Shown: positions 34,054-43,662, counted from the first letter of the stretch. The stretch is DNA of 64,000 bases from Streptomyces piniterrae (GCF_005048155.1 NZ_SUMB01000002.1:372001-436000), one strand, 5' to 3'. Numbers and translations are program-made. Notes: a model not told the origin generated them from the sequence alone.

Positions 34054-35646
34054 ATGTCTGGCATACGTCCCCGCACAGCGTGGGTGACAGCAATGGCGGC
34101 GGCCCTGATCGCCGGTGGCGCCCTCAATGCCGCTCCGGCACAGGCCGTCGCCGGTACCGCGGCCGCCACGGACGGGGCGTACGCATTCGCCGCCAAGCTC
34201 GATATCGGCGCGGGCAAACGCAGTTGCTCCGGCTCACTCGTCGACAAGCAATGGGTGCTCACCGCCGCCAGCTGCTTCGCCGATGACCCCGCCAAGGGTT
34301 TCCGGGTCGCCGAAGGCGCGCCGAAGTGGCAGACGAAGGCGACCGTCGGTCGTACCGATCTGGCCGGCTCGGCCGGCAGCGTGACGGATGTCGTCGAGCT
34401 GGTGCCCTACGAGGGGCGTGACCTGGTGATGGCGAAGCTGGCCACGCCGGTCGCCGGGGTCACACCGGTGCCCGTCGGGAGCACCGCGCCCACCAAGGGC
34501 GAGGAGCTGAAGGTCTCGGGCTTCGGCCGTACGAAGACCCAGTGGGTGCCCGACAAGCTGCACGGTGCCGCGTTCACGGTGGACTCGGTGCAGAGCGACT
34601 CGATCGGAATCAGCGGCCTGCGGACGTCCTCGGTCTGCAAGGGCGACACGGGCGGGCCGGCGCTGCGGGAAGCGCCCGGCGGCGTGGAGCTGGTCGCCGT
34701 CAACAGCACGTCCTGGCAGGGTGGTTGCCTGGGCACCGCCCCGTCCGAGACCCGTACGAACGCCGTCGACGCCCGTGTCGACGACCTCAACACCTGGGTG
34801 CAGAAGGTCCGTTACCGCACGGTCTTCCCCCACTCACCCTGGAACAAAGCGACACACATCGCCTCCGGTTACTTCACGGGCGGCTCCGCCGGCGGCACAC
34901 GGCATATGGACATGATCGTGCGCTGGATCGACGGTGAGGTCACCCTCTACCAGGGCGCTGACGACAAGGACGCCCGGCACCCCTTCACCGCCGAGTTCCA
35001 GCTGGCGAAGGCGAAGAGCACCTGGAAGTACGCCAAGCAGATCACGGGCGCCGGCTTCGGCGGAGGCTCGGACGGCCTGGTGGTGCGCTGGATCGACGGG
35101 GAGCTGACGCAGTACACCCATGTGGACCAGAAGGGCTTCCACGGGGAGAAGAAACTCGCCCCCGCCAAGAACAAGACCTGGCCGAACGCCAAGCAGATCA
35201 CCGGGGGCAGGTACACGGCCAACGCGCAGCGCGACGACCTGATCGTCACCTGGGCGGACGGTGAGGTCTCCCTGTACACCGACCTGAACACCAAGGGCCT
35301 GAGCGGCAAGAAGAACCTCGCCAAGGCCAAGAACAAGACCTGGCCGCACGCCGAGCAGATCAGCGCGGGTGAGTTCACCGGGAAGAAGACCGCGGACCTG
35401 CTGGTGCGCTGGTCCGATGGCGAGGTCACCATCTACCCGGGCGTCGACACCGCCGGATTCCACGGCGAGATCAAGGTCCGGCCGGCCAAGTCGCCGTGGA
35501 TCAAGGCGACGGTGGTCACTGCTGGCGCCTTCGTCGCCAACGACCGTCCCAATGATGTGCTGGTGCGGTGGGAGAACGGCACGCTGGGCCTCTACCCGGG
35601 CGTGAACGCCGCCGGCACACATGGCGAAATCAAGATCGTCGGCTGA
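34054..35646 (+). CDS. Secreted trypsin-fold protein with degenerate catalytic triad and five C-terminal repeats
   Basis: 530 residues. The signal ends AQAVAG. A trypsin-like domain covers about residues 40-250, but the active-site His block is VLTAASCF (Ser instead of His) and the Ser block is CKGDTGGPAL (Thr instead of Ser). Only the Asp block RDLVMAKL looks normal. It is therefore probably proteolytically inactive. Then five repeats of ~50 residues follow, each running W-x2-A-x-x-I-x-x-G-x-F to DxLVRWxDGEVTLY and ending near EKKLAPAK. They resemble VCBS/FG-GAP-like propeller blades. The same repeats occur in the next protein, so it may be its partner, decoy or targeting subunit. Confidence 0.88.
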   Translation: MSGIRPRTAWVTAMAAALIAGGALNAAPAQAVAGTAAATDGAYAFAAKLDIGAGKRSCSGSLVDKQWVLTAASCFADDPAKGFRVAEGAPKWQTKATVGRTDLAGSAGSVTDVVELVPYEGRDLVMAKLATPVAGVTPVPVGSTAPTKGEELKVSGFGRTKTQWVPDKLHGAAFTVDSVQSDSIGISGLRTSSVCKGDTGGPALREAPGGVELVAVNSTSWQGGCLGTAPSETRTNAVDARVDDLNTWVQKVRYRTVFPHSPWNKATHIASGYFTGGSAGGTRHMDMIVRWIDGEVTLYQGADDKDARHPFTAEFQLAKAKSTWKYAKQITGAGFGGGSDGLVVRWIDGELTQYTHVDQKGFHGEKKLAPAKNKTWPNAKQITGGRYTANAQRDDLIVTWADGEVSLYTDLNTKGLSGKKNLAKAKNKTWPHAEQISAGEFTGKKTADLLVRWSDGEVTIYPGVDTAGFHGEIKVRPAKSPWIKATVVTAGAFVANDRPNDVLVRWENGTLGLYPGVNAAGTHGEIKIVG

Positions 35647-35746
35647 CAGAGCGAAGCTGCGGGGGCGGCCGATCGCCATACGCGGCGGTCGGCCCTTCCT
35701 CCCCCTCCCGAATTCCCCCGAACCTTCCCTCCCCATCGGACATCAC

Positions 35747-37684
35747 GTGCGACGAATACCCTGGCTGCTGCGCGCCGCCGTGCTCGGCATCTGCGCCTCC
35801 CTTGCCCTTGCCATCCCGGCGACCGCCATTCCTCCTACGAAACCGGCTCGGGACAGCCCCTCCACCGCCGCCAATGCACCCACCGCCAATGCCCCCACCG
35901 CGCCCCCGCCCTCCAAGGGGGTGACGCAGGAAGAGATCCGCAAGGCCCAGGAAACGGAGCGGTACTGGACGCCGGAGCGCATTCGTAGCGCCGTCCCGAT
36001 CAACGCGCCGCAGCCCCGAGACAGCGCCTCAGCTAACCCGGACACCTCGATTACTCCGGATAGTGGGGGCATCGCGGACGACGACTCGGGTGAGCAGCAG
36101 GCTCCGCCCGTACGCCGCAAACGCTCCCTGCGCCAACCGACCCACCCAATCGACGCCGGTATCCCCACCGTCGGTGTGTTCCTGATCCGCGGTGCCGACG
36201 GCTCGGCCACGCCCAATCAGTTCTGCACCGCCGGAGCCGTGACCTCGTCGACCAAGAGCCTCGTCATTACGGCGGCGCACTGCCTCAAGGGCGACAGGCG
36301 CAACCGTGACATCGCCTTCGTACCCGGATACCGCGTGGGGACCTCAAAAGCAGGCCAGGCGGGCGAAACGCCGTACGGCATCTTCCCGATGAAGCCCGGC
36401 AAGGTCTGGATCGACCAGCGCTATCTACAGCCTGCCCCCAACGACGACGTGGATTTCGCCTTCCTACGCGTCGGCCCGAATGCACGAGGTCAGCTGCTGG
36501 AGGAAGCCACCGGCCGCGGAAACCGACTCACCGCCGTTCCGACCGCGAAGCTGGCGCGAACGAATGTGACCGTTGTCGGCTACCCCGGCGGTCAGAAGAC
36601 CCCGTTGCAGTGCACGAACGACACCAGCGCCTTCCAGGGCCGGTTCATGGAAATCAAGTGCGCCGACTTCCGCGCGGGCGTCAGCGGCGGCCCGTTCCTG
36701 GAGAATTTCGATGGCAGCCGCGGCGACCTCGTCGGCGTCATCGGTGGCTATAAGACCGGCGGCCTGCACGCCCACACCTCGTACACGTCGCAGTTCGACG
36801 ATGACGTGTTCCGTCTCTATCAGCAGGCAGCGAGCGACACCACGCCCGACGCGCCCAACCCCCTGGGCAGCGCCGAGACCTGGAAGAACGCCAGGGCCAT
36901 GACCACTGGTAAATTCCACACCACCTCGGTGGGCAACAACACCAGTGACCTGGTCGTGCGCTGGTCAGATGGTGAGCTCTCCCTCTACCCCGGAGACGGC
37001 CAGTACGGCTTCCGCAAGGACATCCAGCTCACCAAGCGGAACGAGACCTGGAAGCGCGCGGCGGCCATCACCGCAGGCAACTTCACCGGCGACAACACCT
37101 ACGACCTTCTAGTCCGCTGGACGGACGGGGCGCTGACCCTCTACCGGGACGTCAACGAGACCAACAAACTCCGCAACGAGATCAAGCTCCAAGGCCCGAA
37201 CGGAACTTGGACGCACGCCAGCGGAATGGCCGCCGGACGCTTCGGCGGCGGCAACACCCGCAACGACGACCTGGTGGTGCGCTGGTCCGACGGCGAGGTC
37301 ACTCTCTATACCAATATCGATGCCAAGGGCCTGCACGCCGAGAAGCAGCTCGCCAAACCCAACAAGACCTGGCCATACGCCCGTGACATCACAGCCGGCG
37401 ATTTCGGCACCGCCACCACGGGAGACCAGGACCTGTTCGTCCGCTGGGTGGACGGCGAAGTCACCGTCTACGCAAACATCACCACCAAGGCCCTCAAGGC
37501 CGAACACCGTCTCCGCCCGGCCAAGTCCCTCTGGCGCCAAGCCTCCCTCGCCACCGCCGGCACCTTCGGCGGCGACAGCCGTCAGGACGACATCGTCACG
37601 CTCTGGCCCGCCACCGGCAGACTGACGATCAACCCGGACACCACGGTCAAGTCCCTGGCCCGGGAACGCACCCTCGTCCCCTAG
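35747..37684 (+). CDS. Secreted trypsin/V8-like serine protease with the same five C-terminal repeats
   Basis: The start is set at GTG 35747, giving RRIPWLLRAAVLGICASLALAIPATA as signal; the frame is open up into the preceding gene without support. The 645-residue preproprotein has a Pro/Ala/Thr-rich pro-region to about residue 130. The protease domain has the full triad: LVITAAHC (His), DVDFAFLRVG (Asp) and GVSGGPFLEN (Ser), in V8/glutamyl-endopeptidase-like spacing. Five ~52-residue repeats (AAAITAGNFTGDNTYDLLVRW type) follow to the end; the fifth is degenerate (VTLWPATGRLTIN). It lies 100 bp after the pseudoprotease gene and is closed by a large terminator. Confidence 0.9.
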   Translation: MRRIPWLLRAAVLGICASLALAIPATAIPPTKPARDSPSTAANAPTANAPTAPPPSKGVTQEEIRKAQETERYWTPERIRSAVPINAPQPRDSASANPDTSITPDSGGIADDDSGEQQAPPVRRKRSLRQPTHPIDAGIPTVGVFLIRGADGSATPNQFCTAGAVTSSTKSLVITAAHCLKGDRRNRDIAFVPGYRVGTSKAGQAGETPYGIFPMKPGKVWIDQRYLQPAPNDDVDFAFLRVGPNARGQLLEEATGRGNRLTAVPTAKLARTNVTVVGYPGGQKTPLQCTNDTSAFQGRFMEIKCADFRAGVSGGPFLENFDGSRGDLVGVIGGYKTGGLHAHTSYTSQFDDDVFRLYQQAASDTTPDAPNPLGSAETWKNARAMTTGKFHTTSVGNNTSDLVVRWSDGELSLYPGDGQYGFRKDIQLTKRNETWKRAAAITAGNFTGDNTYDLLVRWTDGALTLYRDVNETNKLRNEIKLQGPNGTWTHASGMAAGRFGGGNTRNDDLVVRWSDGEVTLYTNIDAKGLHAEKQLAKPNKTWPYARDITAGDFGTATTGDQDLFVRWVDGEVTVYANITTKALKAEHRLRPAKSLWRQASLATAGTFGGDSRQDDIVTLWPATGRLTINPDTTVKSLARERTLVP

Positions 37685-37746
37685 CCCGCAGGCTGACCGG
37701 GGACCGGGGACCGTCCGGCCGTACGCGTACGCCCGAGGCGCTCGCC

Positions 37747-37815
37747 CGGCCGACACGACGATGCCGCGAGCCGAACCAAGACGGGTTCGGCCCGCGGCAT
37801 CGTCGTGTCGGCCGC
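37747..37815. terminator. Very long bidirectional terminator hairpin
   Basis: Arms of about 31 bp (37747-37777 and 37784-37814), complementary except for one A/C mismatch near 37769, with a loop of about 6 nt. It lies between convergent genes. Confidence 0.85.
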
Positions 37816-37822
37816 CCGTACC

Positions 37823-38515
37823 TCACTCCCGCGACACTTGCGGTGAGCCGTACTTGCGGCGCTTCTTCGCTGCGACGTCCCAGTCCGAGCGCCGCCGCTG
37901 GCCGGCGTAGAACATCGCCGCACCGGTCACCGCGAACAGCCCGCCGGTGATTCCCAGCCCCAGGCCATCAAGAGTGCGGTCATCCGTGGCCTCCACCCAG
38001 GGATCGAGGGCGCCGAGCGGGTCCTTGAACAGAATGACATGCTGCCTCGGCGTGAATTGGCCGTGGCAGTTCTGCTGTTCGGAAAGGTCCTGGACCTCGC
38101 CTGAAGTGTCGACCACACGGCACACGGCCAGCTCGGACCCCTTGAGGTTCACACGCTTCCCGGTGTCGGCCACCAGAGCATCGACCCGCTCGCCGACCTG
38201 CTTCACGTACGTCTCATAAAGGTTGGACCCGGCGAAGAGCGAGAGGGCCATAGCGGCGAAGGCCGCTATGGTCGCGGCACCCGAACGGTTCCAGATACCG
38301 CCCGCCACAATCGCCGCGGCTGCCGCCGTGCCGAGCGTGATGATGACCCCGACCCATATCAGTCCGTAGGGGTACTGCGCGAGAAATCCGGCTCCAGTGG
38401 CCACCACGGGAATCAGCACGGTCCACAACAGAGTGTTCAGCACACGCCGGTGCGTGGAAACGCCTTCTTCCTCTGCCTTTTCCTCCGTGGTCCCGGATAT
38501 TCCGGACGTTCCCAT
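37823..38515 (-). CDS. Hypothetical integral membrane protein (230 aa)
   Basis: ATG 38515 with AGGGGGA 7 bp upstream. Two membrane segments lie near residues 25-75 (LLWTVLIPVVATGAGFLAQY and LIWVGVIITLGTAAAAAIVAGG), a third at about 82-102. An extracytoplasmic-looking region of ~85 residues carries two cysteines (AVCRVVDT, QNCHGQF), then a last segment GLGLGITGGLFAVTGAAMFYAG and a basic tail. No family recognised. It resembles the DUF3592-like envelope proteins in layout only. Confidence 0.65.
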   Translation of the reverse strand: MGTSGISGTTEEKAEEEGVSTHRRVLNTLLWTVLIPVVATGAGFLAQYPYGLIWVGVIITLGTAAAAAIVAGGIWNRSGAATIAAFAAMALSLFAGSNLYETYVKQVGERVDALVADTGKRVNLKGSELAVCRVVDTSGEVQDLSEQQNCHGQFTPRQHVILFKDPLGALDPWVEATDDRTLDGLGLGITGGLFAVTGAAMFYAGQRRRSDWDVAAKKRRKYGSPQVSRE

Positions 38516-39242
38516 GCTGATCCCCCTGCAATAAGTGGCACGCCTTTCGGGGCACACTCTATGGGTCTCGCGAACAGCCAAGTCACGCCCGGGGCAATGC
38601 GTTTGCTCGCCCCTGCGAAGCCAGCGTCGTTGATGAAGACGAAGAGGCACCCCAGGTAATCAGTCGGCCATCAGGCGGACCCGTCCCCCCCCGCACCGCG
38701 CGGCCCGGCCACCCCTCCCGCTGCAGGGACCCACCACCCCCACGTCCCACACGCCACGTCAGCACCACCACCCGAGGCGCCCTGGTTTCGCCGGCCGATA
38801 CCGTCCTCGTCGCTCGATCCTCGCCTCTTTGCAGGTCAACGGCCTCGTCCGCCAACGCGGCAGCCGATCACGCAATTCCCCACTAGGTTGAATCCCTGGG
38901 GCTAAACGATTCTTCTGCATTTCGCACATGAGTGCATTTATGTGTTATACGCACTCAGGCCACGGAAGCCCCCTCGTCCCCGCTATGCTCGCTGTCGCGC
39001 AGCGAGTTGCGGCGATTACCGCACGTCGCCGCTGGCTGTCGTGTGCCGCTAATCGCACAAGGGCTCGGGAGTCCTGGGACCCGGCCTCATGCGTGCGGAA
39101 CGCCGCCTTGGAATGCACTGAGGCCAAGCAATTGGTGAGCGTGCCCCCACGGTCGTCGATCTCGTTCAGGCGGCCTTCCCCTGGTGCCCATATACGCCAT
39201 GTATGTCGCCCTATCCATTCCATTAGTGCTTTGAGGATGCCG
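38516..39242. other. Gene-less region upstream of the conservon
   Basis: About 730 bp with no convincing frame. The first half is very GC-rich; from about 38880 it becomes AT-richer and probably holds the conservon promoter. Nothing else recognised. Confidence 0.5.
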
Positions 39243-40742
39243 ATGGTTCGTGCTGGTTCGTCACCCGGAGGGCCGGAGTCTGCCTCCACCCCAATATGGC
39301 TGTTGCCACCCGTACTCCTGGCCGTGTGCACGGCTGTGGCCGTGTCGTTGACGCCCTCGACCGCCCGCGCCCAGGTCGTCTGGATCGGCGTCTTGGCGAC
39401 GGCCGCTGTGGCCGTCGCGGCCTGGCAGGCAGCCTGCCGGGCACGCACGCTCGACGAACTGCGCCGTCAGTACGCCGGCAGAGAGGCGATCCTGCACCGG
39501 CACCTGTCCGAGCAGGAAGCCGAAACGGTGCGGATGGCCAAAGAGACGCTGCCCGCGGCCATGGCCCAGCTGCAGAAAGGCAGTACAACCGAGGAAGTAC
39601 TGCACAACGTCGTCCATGTGTCCCGCGTCAGCCCCGAGTTCGAAGCCGCGCACAAGGCAGTGCTGCGTTATGTGCTGGAAGCCGTCGAGGCCGAGGAAGA
39701 CCTCCGTGACTCCGCCCAGCGCGCCTTCGTCAACATCGCTCGGCGCGTTCAGGCCATCGTCCACCAACAGGCCCAGGAACTAAGGGAGCTGGAGGACAAG
39801 CACGGTCAGGACCCGGAAGTCTTCGGCGACTTGCTGCGCGTCGACCACCGCACCGCGCTGGTCGGCCGGCTCGCGGACAGCATCGCCGTACTCGGCGGGG
39901 CCCGACCGGGCCGTCAGTGGCAGCAGACCATCCCGCTGTTCAATGTGCTCCGTGGCGCCATGTCCCGGATCACGGACTACCAGCGCGTCGATCTGCACTC
40001 CGTGGCCGAGGTCGGCATTCTCGGACGCGGCGTCGAGCCGCTGATCCACGCCCTGGCCGAGCTGCTGGACAACGCCACTCGCTATTCACCGCCCCAGACA
40101 CGGGTCCATCTGACCGCGACCGAGATCCAGACCGGTGTGGCCATCGAGATGGAGGACGCCGGCATCGGTCTGACCGATGAAGCCCGCACCCGTGCCGAAC
40201 GGGCCCTGGCGCAGAGTTCCCCCACCGGCATCGACCTCGACGACCTGGGCGAGTCACCACGACTCGGCCTGGCCGTGGTCGGCCGGCTGGCCCGCACGAA
40301 CGACTTCAAGGTCTCCTTCCGGGCCTCCGCGTACGGCGGTGTACGCGTCGTCCTGATGGTCCCGCAGGAACTGATCACCGCGACTCCGGTTCCCGGTGGA
40401 GCGATGGCCAAGGCCGCCACCCTTCCGCCCCCCAGGCGCCGCGGCGGTCCGTTGCGCCGCTCGGAAGTCACCACCGAGGAGCCGGCGCCCGTCGCCTCGT
40501 CACGCACCGCGAACGGGCTCCCTCAGCGCAGGCGCCGTACACGCGCCGTGATTCCGCCCATGCGACAGAAGCCTGAGGCCGCCACCACCACTGAATCCAA
40601 AACCTCTGTGTCAGCCGCTCCACCCCCACAGGCCGGGATGTGGCTGGCCGCCTTCCAAGAGGGCATCTCCGGCGAGTCCCGAGCTGAGTCCCCAGACCTT
40701 CGTTCCGACGGCCTGAGCGACAAAGAGTCCGAGCGTAACTGA
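39243..40742 (+). CDS. cvnA: Conservon sensor-like protein CvnA (atypical histidine kinase)
   Basis: Membrane-anchored histidine-kinase-like ATPase of the conservon. GAGG lies 6 bp before ATG 39243, which is chosen; ATG 39237 is equally in frame. Two N-terminal membrane helices (WLLPPVLLAVCTAVAVSL, VWIGVLATAAVAVAAW) are followed by a coiled linker. Then comes the HATPase domain with N-box ALAELLDNATRYSPP and G1 MEDAGIGL, and a disordered Pro/Arg-rich tail. The usual phospho-His is not obvious, as in other CvnA/nitrate-sensor-like proteins. Conservons act as GPCR/G-protein-like signalling modules that influence development and secondary metabolism in Streptomyces. Confidence 0.92.
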   Translation: MVRAGSSPGGPESASTPIWLLPPVLLAVCTAVAVSLTPSTARAQVVWIGVLATAAVAVAAWQAACRARTLDELRRQYAGREAILHRHLSEQEAETVRMAKETLPAAMAQLQKGSTTEEVLHNVVHVSRVSPEFEAAHKAVLRYVLEAVEAEEDLRDSAQRAFVNIARRVQAIVHQQAQELRELEDKHGQDPEVFGDLLRVDHRTALVGRLADSIAVLGGARPGRQWQQTIPLFNVLRGAMSRITDYQRVDLHSVAEVGILGRGVEPLIHALAELLDNATRYSPPQTRVHLTATEIQTGVAIEMEDAGIGLTDEARTRAERALAQSSPTGIDLDDLGESPRLGLAVVGRLARTNDFKVSFRASAYGGVRVVLMVPQELITATPVPGGAMAKAATLPPPRRRGGPLRRSEVTTEEPAPVASSRTANGLPQRRRRTRAVIPPMRQKPEAATTTESKTSVSAAPPPQAGMWLAAFQEGISGESRAESPDLRSDGLSDKESERN

Positions 40743-40768
40743 GTCATTAGGTAAGGATGAGTAAGTAA

Positions 40769-41179
40769 GTGGTGACACAGCAGCGGCTCAATATGAACTG
40801 GATGCTCGAGGGGCTGGCGTCCAGCGTTCCGCACACCCGTGACGTCGTGGTGCTTTCCTCGGACGGCCTGTGCATGGCTCAGTACGGTACGGACGAGGAC
40901 ACCGCGGATCGCCTCGCCGCCGCCTGCGCCGGACTGCAGAGCCTGTCGGCGGCCATCGCCACGGAATTCCCGCACGGCGACGGGCGAATGAAGCTCGTCG
41001 TCATCGAGGTCAACGGCGGCTTCTTCTATCTGATGGCGGCCGGCGCCGGAGCGTATCTGGCAGTGCTGGCCGATGACGACGTGGACGCCGGGCTCATGGG
41101 CCAGGGAATGCGGGACCTGGTCGCCCGTATCGGACAGCACCTCACCAGCCCGCCGCGGGCCGACCGGCAGGTCCCATGA
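40769..41179 (+). CDS. cvnB: Conservon CvnB, roadblock/LC7 domain protein
   Basis: 136 residues with roadblock/LC7 pattern: NWMLEGLASSVPHTRDVVVLSSDGLCMA and an MKLVVIEVNGGFFYLMAAG strand pair. Roadblock proteins regulate small GTPases, here presumably CvnD. GTG start 40769; its stop overlaps the CvnC start (ATGA at 41176). Confidence 0.94.
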   Translation: MVTQQRLNMNWMLEGLASSVPHTRDVVVLSSDGLCMAQYGTDEDTADRLAAACAGLQSLSAAIATEFPHGDGRMKLVVIEVNGGFFYLMAAGAGAYLAVLADDDVDAGLMGQGMRDLVARIGQHLTSPPRADRQVP

Positions 41180-41547
41180 GCGACCCGAAACCGGAAAAGC
41201 GCCAGAGCTGGGAAGAAGGCGGTCCCGAGCGCCTTTACGTCCTTACGTCCGGCCGGAGCACTCCCTCCGATCCAGCCCCCCTGGACATGGTCACGCTGAT
41301 CGTGACCCGGAACGGCCCCGGTTCGAGCATGCAGCCCGAACAGGCCGGCATCCTCCGGATATGCGACTACCCGCTGTCGGTCGCCGAGATCTCGGCATAC
41401 CTCCACCTGCCGGTCAGCGTGGTCACGGTACTGCTCGCGGATCTGCTGGGAAGCGGCCATGTCGAAGCCCGGGCACCGATCCCGGCCACGTCGTTGCCCG
41501 ATGTCGAACTTTTGGAGGCGGTGATGCATGGACTGCAAAATCTCTGA
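41176..41547 (+). CDS. cvnC: Conservon CvnC, DUF742 protein
   Basis: 123-residue DUF742 protein with the usual RLYVLTSGRS start and a winged-helix-like C-terminal half (QAGILRICDYPLSVAEISAYLHLPVSVVTVLLADLL). Always paired with CvnB and CvnD. It overlaps both neighbours (4 bp upstream, 20 bp downstream), so translation is coupled. Confidence 0.94.
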   Translation: MSDPKPEKRQSWEEGGPERLYVLTSGRSTPSDPAPLDMVTLIVTRNGPGSSMQPEQAGILRICDYPLSVAEISAYLHLPVSVVTVLLADLLGSGHVEARAPIPATSLPDVELLEAVMHGLQNL

Positions 41548-42151
41548 GCCCATCGTCGGTCCGCGGAGCGAGGACATCCTGCCGGCCTCGGTCTCCACCG
41601 CGGTGAAGGTAGTGATCGTCGGCGGCTTCGGGGTGGGGAAAACCACCCTGGTCGGATCGGTCAGCGAGATCCGTCCGTTGACCACCGAGGAGACCATGAC
41701 GCAGGCCGGCGTCGGGGTGGACGACACCGCCGGAGTCGAGCGCAAGACCGAGACCACCGTGGCCATGGACTTCGGCCGGATCAGTCTCAGCGAAGAACTG
41801 GTGCTGTATCTCTTCGGAACTCCGGGCCAGCAACGCTTCTGGTTCCTGTGGAACGGCCTCTTCGAAGGCGCGCTGGGGGCGGTGGTCCTGATCGACACCC
41901 GCCGCCTGGAAGACAGCTTCGACGTGATGGGCCGCCTCGAGGAACGCGGTGTGCCCTTCATCGTCGCCATCAACGCCTTCCCGGACGCCCCCCACTACGC
42001 GGTGCCTGAACTCCGAAAGGCCATGGACCTCCCGGAATCCGTACGCATCATCGACTGCGATGCCCGCGACCGTGCATCCAGCCGCGATGCCCTGCTCACA
42101 CTCATGCGTTACCTGTACTCCCTCAACACCACAACCACGGAGCCCCAGTGA
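41528..42151 (+). CDS. cvnD: Conservon CvnD, Ras-like GTPase
   Basis: 207-residue small GTPase. Walker A VIVGGFGVGKTTLVGSV (about residue 29), switch II LFGTPGQQRFWF and an AINAFPDAP segment in place of the strict NKxD, as is usual in CvnD. It starts inside cvnC and overlaps the P450 gene by 4 bp (GTGA). It acts with CvnA-C at the membrane as a signalling complex. Confidence 0.94.
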   Translation: MDCKISEPIVGPRSEDILPASVSTAVKVVIVGGFGVGKTTLVGSVSEIRPLTTEETMTQAGVGVDDTAGVERKTETTVAMDFGRISLSEELVLYLFGTPGQQRFWFLWNGLFEGALGAVVLIDTRRLEDSFDVMGRLEERGVPFIVAINAFPDAPHYAVPELRKAMDLPESVRIIDCDARDRASSRDALLTLMRYLYSLNTTTTEPQ

Positions 42152-43623
42152 CCGCCTCTTCCCACGACCAGGCCCGCACCGAGTCTGCATCTGTGCCGCC
42201 TCCGGAGTGTCCGGCGCATGCCCGTGCCGTGAACGGTGATGGAGTAGCACGACTCTTCGGGCCCGAGGCAGTTCACGATGCGCCGGGCTTTTATGAACGA
42301 CTGCGGGCCGAGCACGGCCCCGTGGCGCCTGTCCTGGTGGACGGTGACCTGCCCGCTTGGCTGGTCCTCGGCTATCGAGAGAACCTCGAAGTGGCACGCA
42401 CACCCTCCCGCTTCTCACGCGACCCCCGTCTCTGGCACTGCTTCCAGGAAAACAAGGTTGCGGCGGACTCACCACTACGGCCAGCCATTGCCTGGCAGCC
42501 CGTATGCCTCTTCCTCGACGGTGAGGAGCACGAGCGGCTTCGCGCTGCGCTCACGGACAGCATCGCTCGATTCGACCGTCGCGGGATGCGCCGCTCCGTC
42601 ACCCACTTCGCTAACCAGTTGATTGACGAATTCGCCGGTGACGGGGTGGCCGATCTCGTCAGCCAGTTCGGGGAGCAACTGCCCCTGCGAGTAATCACAC
42701 AGCTCGTTGGAATGTCCGACGAGAGCAGTCCGCAGTTGGTCGAGGCCATCAATGACCTACTTAAGGGCACGGAGACGGCCTTCAAGAGCAATGAATACGT
42801 CGTTGAGGCTCTGCATGATCTCGTGCAACGCAAACGAGCAACTCCTGCGAACGACTTCACATCATGGCTATTCAGCCACCCTGCAGAGCTCACTGATGAG
42901 GAGGTTCTACAGCATGTACGGATCGTCCTCCTCGCTGCCAACGTAAATACCATTAATCTAATGGTGAGTACCATGCGTATGGTGCTCACCGACCCCCGCT
43001 TTCGCGCGTCGCTGACGGGGGGACGTATGACATTGCCTGACGCGCTGGAGCAAATGCTGTGGGATGAGCCGCCGACCGCAGTGGTACCCGCCAGGTGGGC
43101 CACCGGCGACACGGAACTGGCCGGCCAGTCCATCAAGGCCGGGGACATGCTTCTGCTTGGTCTAAGCGCTGGAAACAGTGATCCTGCTATCCGTCCTGAC
43201 CTCTCAGTGCCCATGCACGGTAACCGCTCGCACCTGGCCTTCAGCGGCGGCCCGCACGAGTGCCCCGGCCAGGACATCAGTCGAGCCATCGCTGACACGG
43301 GAATCGACGTTCTGCTAATGCGTTTGCCCGACATCGACCTTGCGGTCCCCGAGAGCGAGCTGAAGTGGGTGTCCACGTGGATCCACCGTCATCTGACGGC
43401 ACTTCCCGTGAAGTTTGCTCAGAGTTGCCCTGGGGTTCTTCCTGTATCTTCCAGCGCAACGGGCGATGGACAGAGCAAGCGACCCTTCCCGGGCTCCACT
43501 GCTCGCAGTACGGACGGAACAGATGAGACTTCTGAGCCAGCCTCGGCGGCCGTGTCGCCGGGGAGGCGTTCGTCTTGGTGGGGCTCGTTGAAGGGATGGC
43601 TGCGAGGAACCCAACCTCGTTAG
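42148..43623 (+). CDS. cvnE: Conservon P450, CYP157-like, without the ExxR motif
   Basis: 491-residue P450-fold protein. The haem-ligand loop is FSGGPHECPGQDIS. The K-helix reads EQMLWDEPP, so the normally invariant ExxR Arg is Trp. This matches the CYP157 family, for which loss of ExxR (EQSLW) has been described. The I-helix is also unusual (LLAANVNTINLM instead of AGxET-T). A ~70-residue Ser/Thr-rich, basic tail ending in WWGSLKGWLRG follows the P450 core. GTG 42148 overlaps cvnD. It is more likely an effector or ligand-binding output of the conservon than a standard monooxygenase, but that is inference. Confidence 0.92.
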   Translation: MTASSHDQARTESASVPPPECPAHARAVNGDGVARLFGPEAVHDAPGFYERLRAEHGPVAPVLVDGDLPAWLVLGYRENLEVARTPSRFSRDPRLWHCFQENKVAADSPLRPAIAWQPVCLFLDGEEHERLRAALTDSIARFDRRGMRRSVTHFANQLIDEFAGDGVADLVSQFGEQLPLRVITQLVGMSDESSPQLVEAINDLLKGTETAFKSNEYVVEALHDLVQRKRATPANDFTSWLFSHPAELTDEEVLQHVRIVLLAANVNTINLMVSTMRMVLTDPRFRASLTGGRMTLPDALEQMLWDEPPTAVVPARWATGDTELAGQSIKAGDMLLLGLSAGNSDPAIRPDLSVPMHGNRSHLAFSGGPHECPGQDISRAIADTGIDVLLMRLPDIDLAVPESELKWVSTWIHRHLTALPVKFAQSCPGVLPVSSSATGDGQSKRPFPGSTARSTDGTDETSEPASAAVSPGRRSSWWGSLKGWLRGTQPR

Positions 43624-43662
43624 CGAAGACGCACGTTGTGGCTCTCTCGTAACATAAGGTCA

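Noticed and set aside
38928..39242. Extended N-terminus for the conservon kinase
   Set aside because: The extra 100 codons have poor codon bias and no ribosome site, and the membrane-helix start of CvnA lies right after ATG 39243.
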